41,372 bases of DNA from an uncultured Lachnospiraceae bacterium (GTDB taxonomy: Bacteria; Bacillota; Clostridia; Lachnospirales; Lachnospiraceae), in assembly GCA_902768735.1 (NCBI GenBank), contig CACXMK010000014.1, forward strand, positions 1 through 41,372. Direction: 5' to 3'. The stretch's first letter is position 1. Every line of letters begins with the position of its first letter. Shown here one piece after another: positions 16,466-25,188 of the stretch. The notes below the pieces were generated by a model. It searched no databases, had not been told where the DNA came from, and was given only the letters and a program-made list of their open reading frames with translations. The position numbers and the translations under genes are program-made.

Positions 16466-16912
16466 TTACTCCACGGGCTCCGCCTTCACCGTCACCGCGC
16501 ACTCCATGGGATCCCCTCCCTCCGGGACCAGCCTGTAGCGGATCCGCGCATGGAAGTTACCTCCGATCTCCTTCACCGCGAAATGCCTTGTGAGGACCGC
16601 CATCGGGATCGCCCCGAACGGGGTTCCGTACATACAGTTCTGTTCCTGTCCCGGCGCAAACTTCATGACCACATTGATCCCGCCGCTTCTTGTAATGCTG
16701 CAGATTCCTTCCGAAAACTCCATTACGGACTCTGTGACAGCGCCGCTCTGCGAATCCTCCTCGCGGAAGCGGAATACACGGACGCCGTCCCTGTTCTCAT
16801 AAAGAGCCCGGACGCTCGTCCTGCTGCTGTCCTTACTCCCCTCCGCAAGCGTCTGTTCCCCGGTCACGGTCAGCCACACTTCTGTCTTTGCATAGTCCTG
16901 CGCAGCCGTCAT
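16466..16912 (-). CDS. DUF1934 / YwiB-like beta-barrel protein
   Basis: The 148-residue protein resembles the DUF1934 (B. subtilis YwiB) family, small calycin-like beta-barrels of unknown role. Characteristic features are VWLTVTGEQ at the start, a middle MEFSEGICSITRSGG strand pair, and MYGTPFGAIPMAVLTRH followed by alternating strands to the end (IRYRLVPEGG). The longer open frame begins at 16954, but the ATG at 16912 overlaps the TGA of the upstream GntR gene in an ATGA arrangement with GAGAGCGGG before it, so translational coupling is likely. No signal peptide is present. No pathway can be assigned. Confidence 0.78.
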   Translation of the reverse strand: MTAAQDYAKTEVWLTVTGEQTLAEGSKDSSRTSVRALYENRDGVRVFRFREEDSQSGAVTESVMEFSEGICSITRSGGINVVMKFAPGQEQNCMYGTPFGAIPMAVLTRHFAVKEIGGNFHARIRYRLVPEGGDPMECAVTVKAEPVE

Positions 16913-17610
16913 TTCCCGCTCTCCGAAAGAAGCCGGTTCCGGATCGACTCCCACTGGCGCACGATATGGATCCGCGCCGCCCTCTCTGCGGCTTCCCTGT
17001 CTCCGCTCTGGATCGCCCTGTACAATTCGCTGTGTTCAGCGATCAGGTGCTCGTAATGCTCGTCGTCCCTGATATACTCGTAGCGGTAGCGGTAAATGTT
17101 GTCGGCGAGTCCTTTCAGAATACTGCCGAGCTTCTCGTTCTTGGCCGCTTTGAGGATCATGTCGTGGAACTTAACGTCCGCTTCCGCGATCTCCAGGCTG
17201 TCTCCCGTATGCGTGCTCCTTATAAACGCGTTGCACGCCTCGCGAAGCTGCTCCGTCTCTTTTTCCGTGATCCGCACGCTCGCAAGGCCGGCGCTTAGCT
17301 GTTCCAGCGCACTCCGGATCTCCATCACTTCCTGCAGATTCTCAGGCGTCATACGTGATACCCTGGCGCCGCTCCCCGGAACGATCGTGACAAGCCCTTC
17401 CAGTTCCAGCATCCGGATCGCTTCCCTGATCGGCGTCCGGCTGGTCCCCAGGACCTTGCCGAGTTTCACTTCCGTTAGTCTCTCCCCGGGCTTGATCTTT
17501 CCGGTCAGGATCGCTTTTCGAAGCGATACAAAGACCGCGTCCCGAAGAGGCATGGACTGCTGCTCTTCCGTCATGGCCATCCCGGCAGTGAGAAAACTGT
17601 CCTGTCCCAT
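16909..17610 (-). CDS. GntR-family (FadR/FCD subfamily) transcriptional regulator
   Basis: The 233-residue protein has an N-terminal winged helix (about residues 20-85; LTEVKLGKVLGTSRTPIREA is the recognition region) and a C-terminal all-helical FCD ligand-binding domain. There, MEIRSALEQLSAGLA, DVKFHDMILKAAKNEKL and EHSELYRAIQSGDREAAERA carry the Asp/His metal-type ligand positions. Such regulators sense organic acids or amino acids. The ATG at 17610 has AAGGGGG in front and is 10 bases after the ispE stop, so it is co-transcribed with pyrKD-ispE; an upstream open extension reads through ispE in another frame and is discarded. The target genes are not evident. Confidence 0.9.
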   Translation of the reverse strand: MGQDSFLTAGMAMTEEQQSMPLRDAVFVSLRKAILTGKIKPGERLTEVKLGKVLGTSRTPIREAIRMLELEGLVTIVPGSGARVSRMTPENLQEVMEIRSALEQLSAGLASVRITEKETEQLREACNAFIRSTHTGDSLEIAEADVKFHDMILKAAKNEKLGSILKGLADNIYRYRYEYIRDDEHYEHLIAEHSELYRAIQSGDREAAERAARIHIVRQWESIRNRLLSESGK

Positions 17611-17620
17611 GTGTACCCCC

Positions 17621-18508
17621 TTAAATCCGGTAAACAAACCTGGTGGCGAGCACCCGGCAGTCTCTTGCGCTGTCCGTGGCAGCAAACGCTTTCGCTGCGT
17701 CTTCCGCCTCTTCTTCCGTTGTAAAAACAGCAAATACAGTAGGTCCGCTCCCTGACATTTTCGAGACCAGCGCCCCTTCACTCTCAAAGAACTTCTCGAT
17801 CTCCCCGATCTGCGGGTACATGGCGCCTGTCACTTCTTCAAGCACGTTGACGCACTGGGCGGCCATCCCGCGCAGGTCTCCGCGCCTGATCGCGTCCAGC
17901 TGCGCGTCGATGTCGGGATGCCTGACTGCTACAAGGCTGTCATAGCGCTTGTACACTTCCCCTGTCGAGACTCCTGCGGAAGGCTTACAGATCACAAGTC
18001 CGCAGGCCGGTGCGTCCGGAAGCACGGTCAGGATCTCGCCGATCCCCTCCGACAACTGCGTCCCGCCTGTAATACAGTAGGGAATGTCAGCGCCCAGTGT
18101 CGCGCCGATCCTCTGCAGCTGCCCGTCGCTCACTTCCGGTACAAAGAGGTCTCTCACAGCGCGCAGCGCGGCAGCGGCGTCGGTACTTCCTCCCGCCAAA
18201 CCGGCGGCGACCGGGATCCTCTTTGTCAGGGTGATCTTCAGATCCCCGCGGAGGCCGAATTCCTTCTCCATGCTCCGCACCGCCCTGACGATCAGGTTGT
18301 CCTCGCCACAGGGGATTTCCCCGCTGTCCGTCGCGAGCGCGATCTCCATCGGCGAGCAATCCTTGTCCTGAGTCTCAAAAATAAGATCGTCGCTGATGCC
18401 GATCGTCTGCATGATCATCCTGACGATGTGATATCCGTCTTCCCGTCTCCCAAGAACATCCAGACTGAGATTGATCTTGGCATACGCTGTCTGCTCAATT
18501 CTTCTCAT
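17621..18508 (-). CDS. ispE: 4-diphosphocytidyl-2-C-methyl-D-erythritol kinase
   Basis: The 295-residue GHMP kinase phosphorylates CDP-methylerythritol in the MEP isoprenoid pathway. Visible signatures are AYAKINLSLDVLGRREDGYH at the N-terminus (catalytic Lys), the ATP-binding glycine loop PVAAGLAGGSTDAAAALRA near residues 96-114 and GADIPYCITGG. The C-terminal KMSGSGPTVFAVF is the third GHMP motif. The start ATG overlaps the pyrD stop (ATGA), with GGGAG seven bases upstream, so translation is coupled to pyrD. A much longer upstream frame runs through pyrD and is not coding. Length is normal. Confidence 0.95.
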   Translation of the reverse strand: MRRIEQTAYAKINLSLDVLGRREDGYHIVRMIMQTIGISDDLIFETQDKDCSPMEIALATDSGEIPCGEDNLIVRAVRSMEKEFGLRGDLKITLTKRIPVAAGLAGGSTDAAAALRAVRDLFVPEVSDGQLQRIGATLGADIPYCITGGTQLSEGIGEILTVLPDAPACGLVICKPSAGVSTGEVYKRYDSLVAVRHPDIDAQLDAIRRGDLRGMAAQCVNVLEEVTGAMYPQIGEIEKFFESEGALVSKMSGSGPTVFAVFTTEEEAEDAAKAFAATDSARDCRVLATRFVYRI

Positions 18509-19440
18509 AAAACGGCTCCCGTCAATTCCTTTGCTGCCGCGATGGAATGCCTGGTCAGATACTGCCCGATCCCATCGATCACTTTTACTGTCAGACAAGG
18601 GTCGTGGAAATTCATCGCGCCGACCGCCACAGCCGTGGCTCCGGCCAGCATAAACTCCACCGCGTCCTCGGCGGATGCAATTCCGCCCATTCCGATGATC
18701 GGTATCTTTACCGCCTGCGCGGCTTGCCATACCATTCTGACCGCGACCGGTTTGATCGCCGGCCCGGAAAGTCCCCCTGTTTTATTGGCAAGAACAAATC
18801 TTCTCTTTTCTATATCGATCTTCATCCCGGTGATCGTATTGATGAGAGAGATGGCATCTGCGCCTCCGGCTTCCGCCGCGCGCGCCATTTCCGCGATGTC
18901 CGTCACATTGGGCGTCAGTTTCATGATCACAGGCTGCTTCGCGATCCGCTTGATCTTTTCCGTGATCTCGGAAAGGCACTTCGGGTCCTGTCCGAACTGG
19001 ATCGCGCCCTGCTTGACATTGGGGCAGGAGACGTTGATCTCCAGCATGTCCGCCGGCTGGTCCGCCAGCCTCTCCACGACCTCGAGGTATTCCTCTTCCG
19101 TGTGCCCGCAGACATTTACGATCACCTTCGTGTCGAACTGTGTCAAAAAAGCGAGATCCCTCTCGATGAACACGTCGATCCCGGGGTTCTGCAGGCCGAT
19201 CGCGTTGAGCATCCCCCCGTAGACCTCCGCCACGCGGGGCGTCGGGTTCCCCTCCCACGGCACATTGGCGACGCCTTTCGTCACAACCGCGCCGAGCCGG
19301 TTCAGGTCCACAAATTCGGAATACTCCATCCCGGATCCGAACGTCCCGGAAGCTGTCATCACGGGATTTTTGAATGTCACGCCGGCGATCTCGACGGACA
19401 GATCGGGCTTTCCTGTTTTGGCAATTCCGTTCGAGCTCAT
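18505..19440 (-). CDS. pyrD: Dihydroorotate dehydrogenase B, catalytic subunit
   Basis: The 311-residue FMN-barrel enzyme oxidises dihydroorotate to orotate in pyrimidine synthesis. It is the class 1B NAD-linked type: the catalytic base is Cys near residue 139 (INVSCPNVKQGAIQFG), unlike the Ser of class 2. Other signatures are NPVMTASGTFGSG, NAIGLQNPG and IIGMGGIASAEDAVEF for the FMN phosphate site. It overlaps pyrK by four bases (ATGA) and works with it as an alpha2beta2 complex. It likewise overlaps ispE at its own end. Class and partner agree. Confidence 0.96.
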   Translation of the reverse strand: MSSNGIAKTGKPDLSVEIAGVTFKNPVMTASGTFGSGMEYSEFVDLNRLGAVVTKGVANVPWEGNPTPRVAEVYGGMLNAIGLQNPGIDVFIERDLAFLTQFDTKVIVNVCGHTEEEYLEVVERLADQPADMLEINVSCPNVKQGAIQFGQDPKCLSEITEKIKRIAKQPVIMKLTPNVTDIAEMARAAEAGGADAISLINTITGMKIDIEKRRFVLANKTGGLSGPAIKPVAVRMVWQAAQAVKIPIIGMGGIASAEDAVEFMLAGATAVAVGAMNFHDPCLTVKVIDGIGQYLTRHSIAAAKELTGAVL

Positions 19441-20231
19441 CCGATCTCCACCTCCTCCGCGTCAAATACAGGGCCCTCCGTACAGATCCTGGCGTTGCGC
19501 ACGTGGGAATGGCCGTCCACTTTCGCGGTCTTCGTGACGCACCCGAGGCACGCGCCGACGCCGCAGGCCATCCTCTCCTCCAGGGAGAGATAAGCGGGGA
19601 TCCCCGCCTCCCGCGCGAATCTCTTCACCGCGCGGAGCATCGGCATCGGTCCGCAGGCGCACACCACATCCGCTTCCACTGCGTTTGCACGCACGGCGTC
19701 CAGTACGTTTCCTTTTGTCCCGGCGCTCCCGTCCTCCGTGGCGATCAGAAGGCGCGCGTATCTGCGCAGCTCCTCCGTCAGGAACATGTCTCTGTCCCTG
19801 TAGCCCATTGCCGCCGTGACGTCTGTCCCCGGCTCCTTAAAAAGGGCTGCCGCAAGTTCCAGCATAGGGGGGATCCCGATCCCTCCTCCCAGGAGCAGCA
19901 CTCTTTTTCCCGCCAGCTTTTCGATGTCATAGCCGTTTCCGAGAAGGCCCAGCATATCCACAGTGTCGCCGGTTTTCTGCGCCGCAAGGGACAGGGTCCC
20001 CGCGCCGGCTGTCCGAAACACGAAACGCAGTTCTTTCTTCTCCGGATCGAAACGGCAGATGCTGATCGGCCTTGGCAGGAGCTTGGAGGGGTCATTCGGA
20101 TAGAGCCCCGCGAACTGACCGGGCCTTACCTCTTCCGGCGCCGCATTTTCGGGATACTTCAGCGTCATGCTGCAGATCCCCTCCGCAAGGAACCGGATAT
20201 CTGTCACTGTCATCGTCGTCTTTTTCTTCAT
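19437..20231 (-). CDS. pyrK: Dihydroorotate dehydrogenase B, electron transfer subunit
   Basis: The 264-residue ferredoxin-reductase-like subunit passes electrons from PyrD's FMN through a 2Fe-2S cluster and FAD to NAD. The FAD motif LPRPISIC lies near residue 50, the NAD-binding glycine motif VLLLGGGIGIPPM near 110, and the cluster cysteines in MACGVGACLGC near residues 219-229 with a fourth Cys in ARICTEGPVF. It precedes pyrD with an ATGA overlap, the usual clostridial/bacillar arrangement. plsC is 14 bases upstream in the same direction. Confidence 0.96.
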   Translation of the reverse strand: MKKKTTMTVTDIRFLAEGICSMTLKYPENAAPEEVRPGQFAGLYPNDPSKLLPRPISICRFDPEKKELRFVFRTAGAGTLSLAAQKTGDTVDMLGLLGNGYDIEKLAGKRVLLLGGGIGIPPMLELAAALFKEPGTDVTAAMGYRDRDMFLTEELRRYARLLIATEDGSAGTKGNVLDAVRANAVEADVVCACGPMPMLRAVKRFAREAGIPAYLSLEERMACGVGACLGCVTKTAKVDGHSHVRNARICTEGPVFDAEEVEIG

Positions 20232-20245
20232 GTTCCTATTCCCGT

Positions 20246-21007
20246 TTACTCCTGATCCTGCTCAGTTAATCCGATCAGCTTGCTGTTCTTCTTATAGGTC
20301 TCCTCCATCAGGGCTTTCACCCTGTCCGGCAGCTCTTTCTGCGCGTTCCTGTCCATGTCCGCCGTCTCGATCGGCTCGCCGAACTCGATCGCCACAGGCA
20401 CCCATTTCAGGCGGGGATAGTGATCTTCGAAGAGATCGCCCGTTCCCACGATCGTCACGGGTATGACGGGAACTTTCGCTTTGGTCGCTATTTTGAAGCT
20501 CCCGGCGTGAAAGGGAAGGAATGTCCCCTCCACCTTACATCTTGTTCCCTCTGGGAAGATGAACATGGAGATGCCTTCCTTTACGTAGTCGATCGCGGTG
20601 AGGATCGTCTTGAGGCCCTGCCGGGCGTCCTCCCTGTCAAGAAACAGGCAGTGGATCTCCTCCATGATGATCTTAAGAGGGGTGCTCGCCAGCTCTTTTT
20701 TGGCAACGAACCCCACCGGGTAGGTGATCAGGGATCCCGCGAGGATAATGTCGAAAATGCTCCTGTGGTTCGCCACGAACAGCACCGGCCGGTCCGTCGG
20801 GACGTTCTCAAGACCGATGATGGTCGTCTTTCCGCCGGCAAGAAACCATATCCCTTTCATCGCAGCCCTGGCGAAGCCGTGGCGGAAGCGGGTACAGGAT
20901 CCCGGTTTCGCCTTCTCGATCAGCATAGTGATCAGATGAAGCGGCAGATCGATCAGAATGACCAGCGCGGCGAACAGCAGCGCGAAAAACATGCGAATGA
21001 CCCACAT
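20246..21007 (-). CDS. plsC: 1-acyl-sn-glycerol-3-phosphate acyltransferase
   Basis: The 253-residue membrane-associated acyltransferase makes phosphatidic acid from lysophosphatidic acid. The catalytic HX4D motif is in VANHRSIFDIILAG, and FIFPEGTRCKVEGTF carries the phosphate-binding EGTR motif. An N-terminal hydrophobic segment (FFALLFAALVILIDLPLHL) anchors it. I choose the ATG at 21007, which has AAAGGA about ten bases upstream, over an ATG eight codons earlier with no ribosome site. It leads the plsC-pyrK-pyrD-ispE-gntR-DUF1934 transcript. Confidence 0.92.
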   Translation of the reverse strand: MWVIRMFFALLFAALVILIDLPLHLITMLIEKAKPGSCTRFRHGFARAAMKGIWFLAGGKTTIIGLENVPTDRPVLFVANHRSIFDIILAGSLITYPVGFVAKKELASTPLKIIMEEIHCLFLDREDARQGLKTILTAIDYVKEGISMFIFPEGTRCKVEGTFLPFHAGSFKIATKAKVPVIPVTIVGTGDLFEDHYPRLKWVPVAIEFGEPIETADMDRNAQKELPDRVKALMEETYKKNSKLIGLTEQDQE

Positions 21008-21076
21008 AGATTCTAATTCCTTTCTACTCATATAAACGCCGGACCGGCGCAGTTCACATACACGTTATACATTCAC

Positions 21077-21105
21077 ATTATATCAGAAAAACGGGATTCT
21101 GCCAT
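21077..21105 (-). promoter_or_regulatory. Promoter of the plsC-pyrKD-ispE operon
   Basis: On the minus strand ATGGCA (21105-21100) and TATAAT (21082-21077) are spaced by 17 bases, about 70 bases upstream of plsC. Confidence 0.6.
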
Positions 21106-21127
21106 CATGCGGTATTCGCTATATTTA

Positions 21128-21136
21128 TGCTATACT
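21128..21136 (+). promoter_or_regulatory. Extended -10 promoter of pyrC
   Basis: TGCTATACT is an extended -10 (TGn plus TATACT) about 40 bases before the pyrC ATG. A -35 match is weak. No PyrR-type leader is evident in the short 5' region. Confidence 0.55.
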
Positions 21137-21175
21137 GTGATTGGCGCTTCAACAAGTTAACGAGGAGAAAACAGC

Positions 21176-22447
21176 ATGCTTCTGGTCCAAAACTGTTATA
21201 TGATCGACCCCGCTTCCGACACGGAAGGCAGGCGCGATATCCTGATCGACAACGGCCGCTTTGTCAAAATAGAGAAACACATCCTCCCTCCCGCCGGAGC
21301 CTCTGTGATCGACGCCGGCGGCATGATCACATGCCCCGGCCTCATCGACACCCACTCCCATTTCAGGGATCCCGGCTTCACTTACAAAGAAGACCTCTCG
21401 ACCGGTGCCGACGCCGCCGTCAAGGGAGGATATACCTCCGTCATCCTGATGGCCAACACAAAGCCCCCCGTCGACTCTGTCTCCACGCTGGACGACATCC
21501 TGGCGCGCGGGCGGGATCTCCCCGTCCACCTGTACAGCTGCGCTAATGTAACGAAAGGCATGGCCGGCAGGGAGCTCTGCGACTTTCGCGCGCTGGCGGA
21601 CTGCGGAGCGGCGGGCTTTACGGACGACGGCGTTCCCGTCATGGACAGCGCCCTTCTGTCAGAGGCGCTGAAAGCGGCCAAAAAACTGGACCTCCCCGTC
21701 AGCCTGCACGAGGAAGATAAGAGCTATATCACCGAGAACGGGATCAACGGCGGCGGAAAAGCCGCGCAAGCGCTGGGCCTTACGGGATCCCCACGCGAAG
21801 CGGAATACACCCTCATTGCCCGCGACGTGGAGATCGCCTCTGCTCTGGACGCGCCCCTTTGCATCCAGCATATCAGCACCGCGGAAGGCGTTGAATACGT
21901 GCGCCGCGCCCGCAGCGCACACCCCTGTATCCATGCGGAAGCCACGCCCCATCACTTCTCCCTCACGGAAGACGCGATCCTGACCCGCGGCACGCTCGCT
22001 AAGGTCAACCCGCCTCTAAGGACGGAGCGCGACCGGATGGCAGTCATCCATGGCCTCATGGACGGAACCATCGACATCATCGCGACGGATCACGCCCCGC
22101 ACGCGTCCTATGAAAAAGAGAAATCCTTTGTCGAGGCGCCCAGCGGCATGATCGGCCTTGAGACCGCGCTGTCCCTCGCGATCCGCCACCTCGTGTTCCC
22201 CGGATACCTCACCATGCAGCAGATGCTGGCCTGCCTGACCAGCAATCCCGCGGACTTCTATCACCTTCCCGCGGGGCGGATCGAGATCGGAGCACCGGCG
22301 GATCTTGTGATCTTTGATCCGGACGACGAGTGGATCGTCCCCTCCCAGTTCGCGTCAAGGTCCTGCAATTCACCGTTCATAGGCGAGAAATTACCCGGCG
22401 TCATCCACTATACGATAAAGGATGGCGAGGTCGTCTACCGCAGATAA
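21176..22447 (+). CDS. pyrC: Dihydroorotase (type I)
   Basis: The 423-residue zinc amidohydrolase closes carbamoyl-aspartate to dihydroorotate, the step before PyrD/PyrK across the divergent promoter. Metal ligands are in DTHSHFRDPGF near residue 58, VSLHEED near 180, CIQHISTAEG near 227 and IATDHAPHA near 303; EATPHHFSL is another family signature. Long length and HSHFRDPG mark the Bacillus-type PyrC/AllB class rather than the short E. coli type. GAGGAG precedes the ATG. A strong bidirectional terminator follows the stop. Confidence 0.95.
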   Translation: MLLVQNCYMIDPASDTEGRRDILIDNGRFVKIEKHILPPAGASVIDAGGMITCPGLIDTHSHFRDPGFTYKEDLSTGADAAVKGGYTSVILMANTKPPVDSVSTLDDILARGRDLPVHLYSCANVTKGMAGRELCDFRALADCGAAGFTDDGVPVMDSALLSEALKAAKKLDLPVSLHEEDKSYITENGINGGGKAAQALGLTGSPREAEYTLIARDVEIASALDAPLCIQHISTAEGVEYVRRARSAHPCIHAEATPHHFSLTEDAILTRGTLAKVNPPLRTERDRMAVIHGLMDGTIDIIATDHAPHASYEKEKSFVEAPSGMIGLETALSLAIRHLVFPGYLTMQQMLACLTSNPADFYHLPAGRIEIGAPADLVIFDPDDEWIVPSQFASRSCNSPFIGEKLPGVIHYTIKDGEVVYRR

Positions 22448-22479
22448 AAAAAGCCACGGGATATCCCGTGGCTTTTTTA
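22446..22479. terminator. Bidirectional terminator between pyrC and murF
   Basis: AAAAAAAGCCACGGGATATCCCGTGGCTTTTTT is nearly a perfect palindrome with A and T tracts on either side. It ends both converging transcripts. Confidence 0.94.
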
Positions 22480-22505
22480 TTATGCTTTTAATATTATGCC
22501 GGTTA

Positions 22506-24017
22506 TCATGCCATCTTCCTGCAGAAGCCGCACAGCTCTTCCAGCGCCATGCCCCGGGACGCTTTGAACAGGAATGCCGTATCGGGGCCAAAAAGCTCCG
22601 CCAGCACTGTTTTGGCCTGCTCCTTGTCCTCGCAGGGGCGCACGTCTTCCATGCCGCTCTCCAGCGCGGCCTCCGCCAGCCATCCGGCGCGGGTGCCTAC
22701 TGTGACCAGCGTGTCGATCGGCAGTTCCGCCGCGAACGCGCCCACCTCGCGGTGTAGTCTCTCCGCGAAGGGTTCGAGCTCAAGCATATCGCCCACGACC
22801 GCTACTTTCCGCGCCGCGCGGGCGTTCGCAAGGATCCCCAGCGCCGCTTTCATGGACTGCGGGTTCGCGTTGTAGGTGTCGTTGTAAAGCGTGATGCCGT
22901 TTTCCATCTCTTCGACGTCCATGCGCATGCGGGTCGCCTTGAAATCGCGGATCCCTTCCGCGATCTCTTCCCCTGAGAGGCCAAAATACTGCCCCACCGC
23001 AGCCGCCGTCATTGCCGGATAGATCATGTGCCTGCCGGGGCTCGGGATCTCCAGCTCGAAGTTCCCTGAAGGCGTCTGCGCTATACAGCGCACGCGGTCG
23101 GGAAGCGTGTCCTCGATCTCCCCGGCCCTGTAATCACAGCCTTCCGTCTCGCCTGCCCAGTGATATGTAAATCCGCCGGCTTCGATCTCAGCATACATCT
23201 TAGCGAACGCCTCGACGTCAATGTCTGCACCTCCCGGGCAAGCTGTCCCCGCAGCACCCGCTGAGGAGGCAATCCCGGAATCTTCCGCCGCGCCGACCTT
23301 CGCAGCCTCCGGCCGCAGCGTCGCAAGAAGCGCATCGTCGCCGTTCAGAACGGCTATTCCGCCCTTTTTAAGGCCCCTGAAGATCTCGCACTTGGCGCGC
23401 AGGATGTTCTCCCTGCTGCCGAGGATCCCGATGTGCGCGTCGCCGACGTTCGTGATGACCGCTACGTCGGGCTGCGCGATCCGGGTCAGGTAATCGATCT
23501 CGCCAAGGTGGTTCATTCCCATTTCCAGAACAGCGATCTCGTCCTCCGACGTCAGCCGAAAGATCGTCATCGGAAGCCCGAGGTGGTTGTTGAGGTTCCC
23601 GGAGGTCTTGAGCGTTCTGTATCTGACGGAGAGGACGGAAGCAATCATGTCTTTCGTGGTCGTCTTTCCGACGCTTCCCGTGATCCCGACGACAGGAATG
23701 CCCATCCTGCGGCGGTAGTATGCCGCCAGGTCGCCCATCGCCTTCGCGGTATCCGGGACCAGGACGCAGAATTTCCCTTCGGGAACGGTCTCCGGCACTT
23801 TACTGACCAGACAGCCTGCTGCGCCTTTTTCCATTGCGCCCGGGACGAACCGGTGCGCGTCGAATCGCTCTCCCACGATCGCGACAAACAAGTCACCGGC
23901 CTCTGCCGCCCTGCTGTCTGTCTGCACGTTCACAACGAACGTCTTCTCAGCGTCGATCTCTCCCAGAAGCTGTCCGCCGACGGCTTCGAGGATCTCCTTT
24001 ACGTTAATCTTCTCCAT
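22506..24017 (-). CDS. murF: UDP-N-acetylmuramoyl-tripeptide--D-alanyl-D-alanine ligase
   Basis: The 503-residue Mur ligase joins D-Ala-D-Ala, made by the adjacent ddl product, to the UDP-MurNAc-tripeptide. The N-terminal domain has VQTDSRAAEAGDLFVAI near residue 30, the ATP P-loop is GITGSVGKTTTKD near 115, and TSGNLNNHLGLPMT and EMGMNHLGEID are MurF-specific. The C-terminal domain holds YNDTYNANPQSMKAAL near 385. An Ala/Gly-rich stretch at about residues 238-270 looks like an inserted low-complexity loop. It follows ddl by 15 bases. Length is above the usual 450-460. Confidence 0.96.
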   Translation of the reverse strand: MEKINVKEILEAVGGQLLGEIDAEKTFVVNVQTDSRAAEAGDLFVAIVGERFDAHRFVPGAMEKGAAGCLVSKVPETVPEGKFCVLVPDTAKAMGDLAAYYRRRMGIPVVGITGSVGKTTTKDMIASVLSVRYRTLKTSGNLNNHLGLPMTIFRLTSEDEIAVLEMGMNHLGEIDYLTRIAQPDVAVITNVGDAHIGILGSRENILRAKCEIFRGLKKGGIAVLNGDDALLATLRPEAAKVGAAEDSGIASSAGAAGTACPGGADIDVEAFAKMYAEIEAGGFTYHWAGETEGCDYRAGEIEDTLPDRVRCIAQTPSGNFELEIPSPGRHMIYPAMTAAAVGQYFGLSGEEIAEGIRDFKATRMRMDVEEMENGITLYNDTYNANPQSMKAALGILANARAARKVAVVGDMLELEPFAERLHREVGAFAAELPIDTLVTVGTRAGWLAEAALESGMEDVRPCEDKEQAKTVLAELFGPDTAFLFKASRGMALEELCGFCRKMA

Positions 24018-24032
24018 AATAGGCCTTCTCTC

Positions 24033-25103
24033 TCACTGAAAGCGCGGCAGCGCGTCATTTACGATGATCTCGCACAGATCCTCGTAGGAAATGCCCACCG
24101 CCTCCGCTTCCTGCGGCACAAGGCTTGTCGGCGTCATGCCGGGCAGCGTGTTGACTTCAAGGAACCACGCGTTGTCGTACTTATCCACGATAAAATCGCT
24201 GCGAGAATACGTGCGAAGGCCCAGGATGTTGTGGACTCTGAGCGCCATCTCTCCCATCTGCCGTTCCACTTCGGGCGTGCAGCGCCCGGGACAGATCTCG
24301 ACAGTGGCGCCGGCTTTGTATTTATTCTCGTAGTTGTAGAAGTCCGTCTTGGGCACGATCTCCACTGAGGGGAGCGCCCGGTCCTGCAGCACCGCGCAGG
24401 TGAACTCCCTGCCCTCGATCAGCTGCTCTACAAGAATGTCCGGTCCGAATTCCAGGCATTTCTCTACAGCGGGCTTTACGCCGTCCTGGTTTGTCACGAT
24501 ATAGACGCCGACAGAAGAGCCGCCGGTCGGTGTTTTGATCACGCAGGGCGCCTCGATCCGGGACGCGATCTGCACTGCGGTTTCGGTGAGATCCTCCGTA
24601 CCTGCGATCATTCCCGCGTGAAATGTCTTCCAGGCGGGCGTCCTGACGCCTTTATCCTTCACCATTTCTTTGGTGATCATCTTATCCATCGCCATCGCCG
24701 CGCCAAGGTATCCCGATCCCGTATAAGGGATGCCGAGCATGTCAAAAGCCGCCTGCACGCGGCCGTCCTCGCCGTTCATGCCGTGAAGCGCAATGAACAC
24801 CATATCCGCCATGCGGCAGATTTCCAGTACGCCCATCCCGAACAGTGAAGGGCTCTTCCACTTTCTCGACGCTCTGATCGCCTTTAGGTCCGGCGCAGTT
24901 CCGTCAAACTTCAGTGCCGGCAGCTCCGGCAGATTTTCAAAGAGAGACGCCGGATCGTCCGTCACGTCTTCCAGCCCCATAAAAAGATCCACCAGGACCG
25001 CCTGGTGTCCCCTTGTCCTGAGCGCCCTGCACACTTTTGTCCCCGAGAGGAAGGAAATGTTCCTCTCCGTGCTCAGTCCGCCGCATAAGACCACAATTTT
25101 CAT
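24033..25103 (-). CDS. ddl: D-alanine--D-alanine ligase
   Basis: The 356-residue ATP-grasp ligase forms the D-Ala-D-Ala dipeptide for peptidoglycan. VVLCGGLSTERNISFLSG starts the protein, ALHGMNGEDGRVQA and YTGSGYLGAAMAMDK lie in the first half, TPTGGSSVGV and ILVEQLIEGREFTC are ATP-grasp strands, and FLEVNTLPGMTPTSLVPQ carries the Mg/ATP ligands. AGGAGG is eight bases before the ATG. It forms an operon with murF, whose product uses the dipeptide. A segment at about residues 45-85 is longer than in E. coli DdlB. I see nothing specific to D-Ala-D-Lac ligases, but this was not checked by alignment. Confidence 0.95.
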   Translation of the reverse strand: MKIVVLCGGLSTERNISFLSGTKVCRALRTRGHQAVLVDLFMGLEDVTDDPASLFENLPELPALKFDGTAPDLKAIRASRKWKSPSLFGMGVLEICRMADMVFIALHGMNGEDGRVQAAFDMLGIPYTGSGYLGAAMAMDKMITKEMVKDKGVRTPAWKTFHAGMIAGTEDLTETAVQIASRIEAPCVIKTPTGGSSVGVYIVTNQDGVKPAVEKCLEFGPDILVEQLIEGREFTCAVLQDRALPSVEIVPKTDFYNYENKYKAGATVEICPGRCTPEVERQMGEMALRVHNILGLRTYSRSDFIVDKYDNAWFLEVNTLPGMTPTSLVPQEAEAVGISYEDLCEIIVNDALPRFQ

Positions 25104-25135
25104 AATGACCTCCTATAGTGAAGTACGCTCCGCTC

Positions 25136-25144
25136 ATTATAGCA
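25136..25144 (-). promoter_or_regulatory. Extended -10 promoter of ddl-murF
   Basis: On the minus strand TGCTATAAT forms an extended -10 about 33 bases before the ddl ATG; no clear -35 is seen because the glgP hairpin occupies that position. Confidence 0.55.
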
Positions 25145-25156
25145 TATGTGACAAAT

Positions 25157-25183
25157 GAGGGCTGCAAAAACTGCAGCCCTCAC
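25157..25183 (-). terminator. Hairpin after glgP
   Basis: GAGGGCTGC and GCAGCCCTC form a 9-base stem with an A-rich loop, just downstream of glgP. The T tail on the minus strand is short (ATTTGT), so termination may be partial. Confidence 0.65.
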
Positions 25184-25188
25184 AATCA

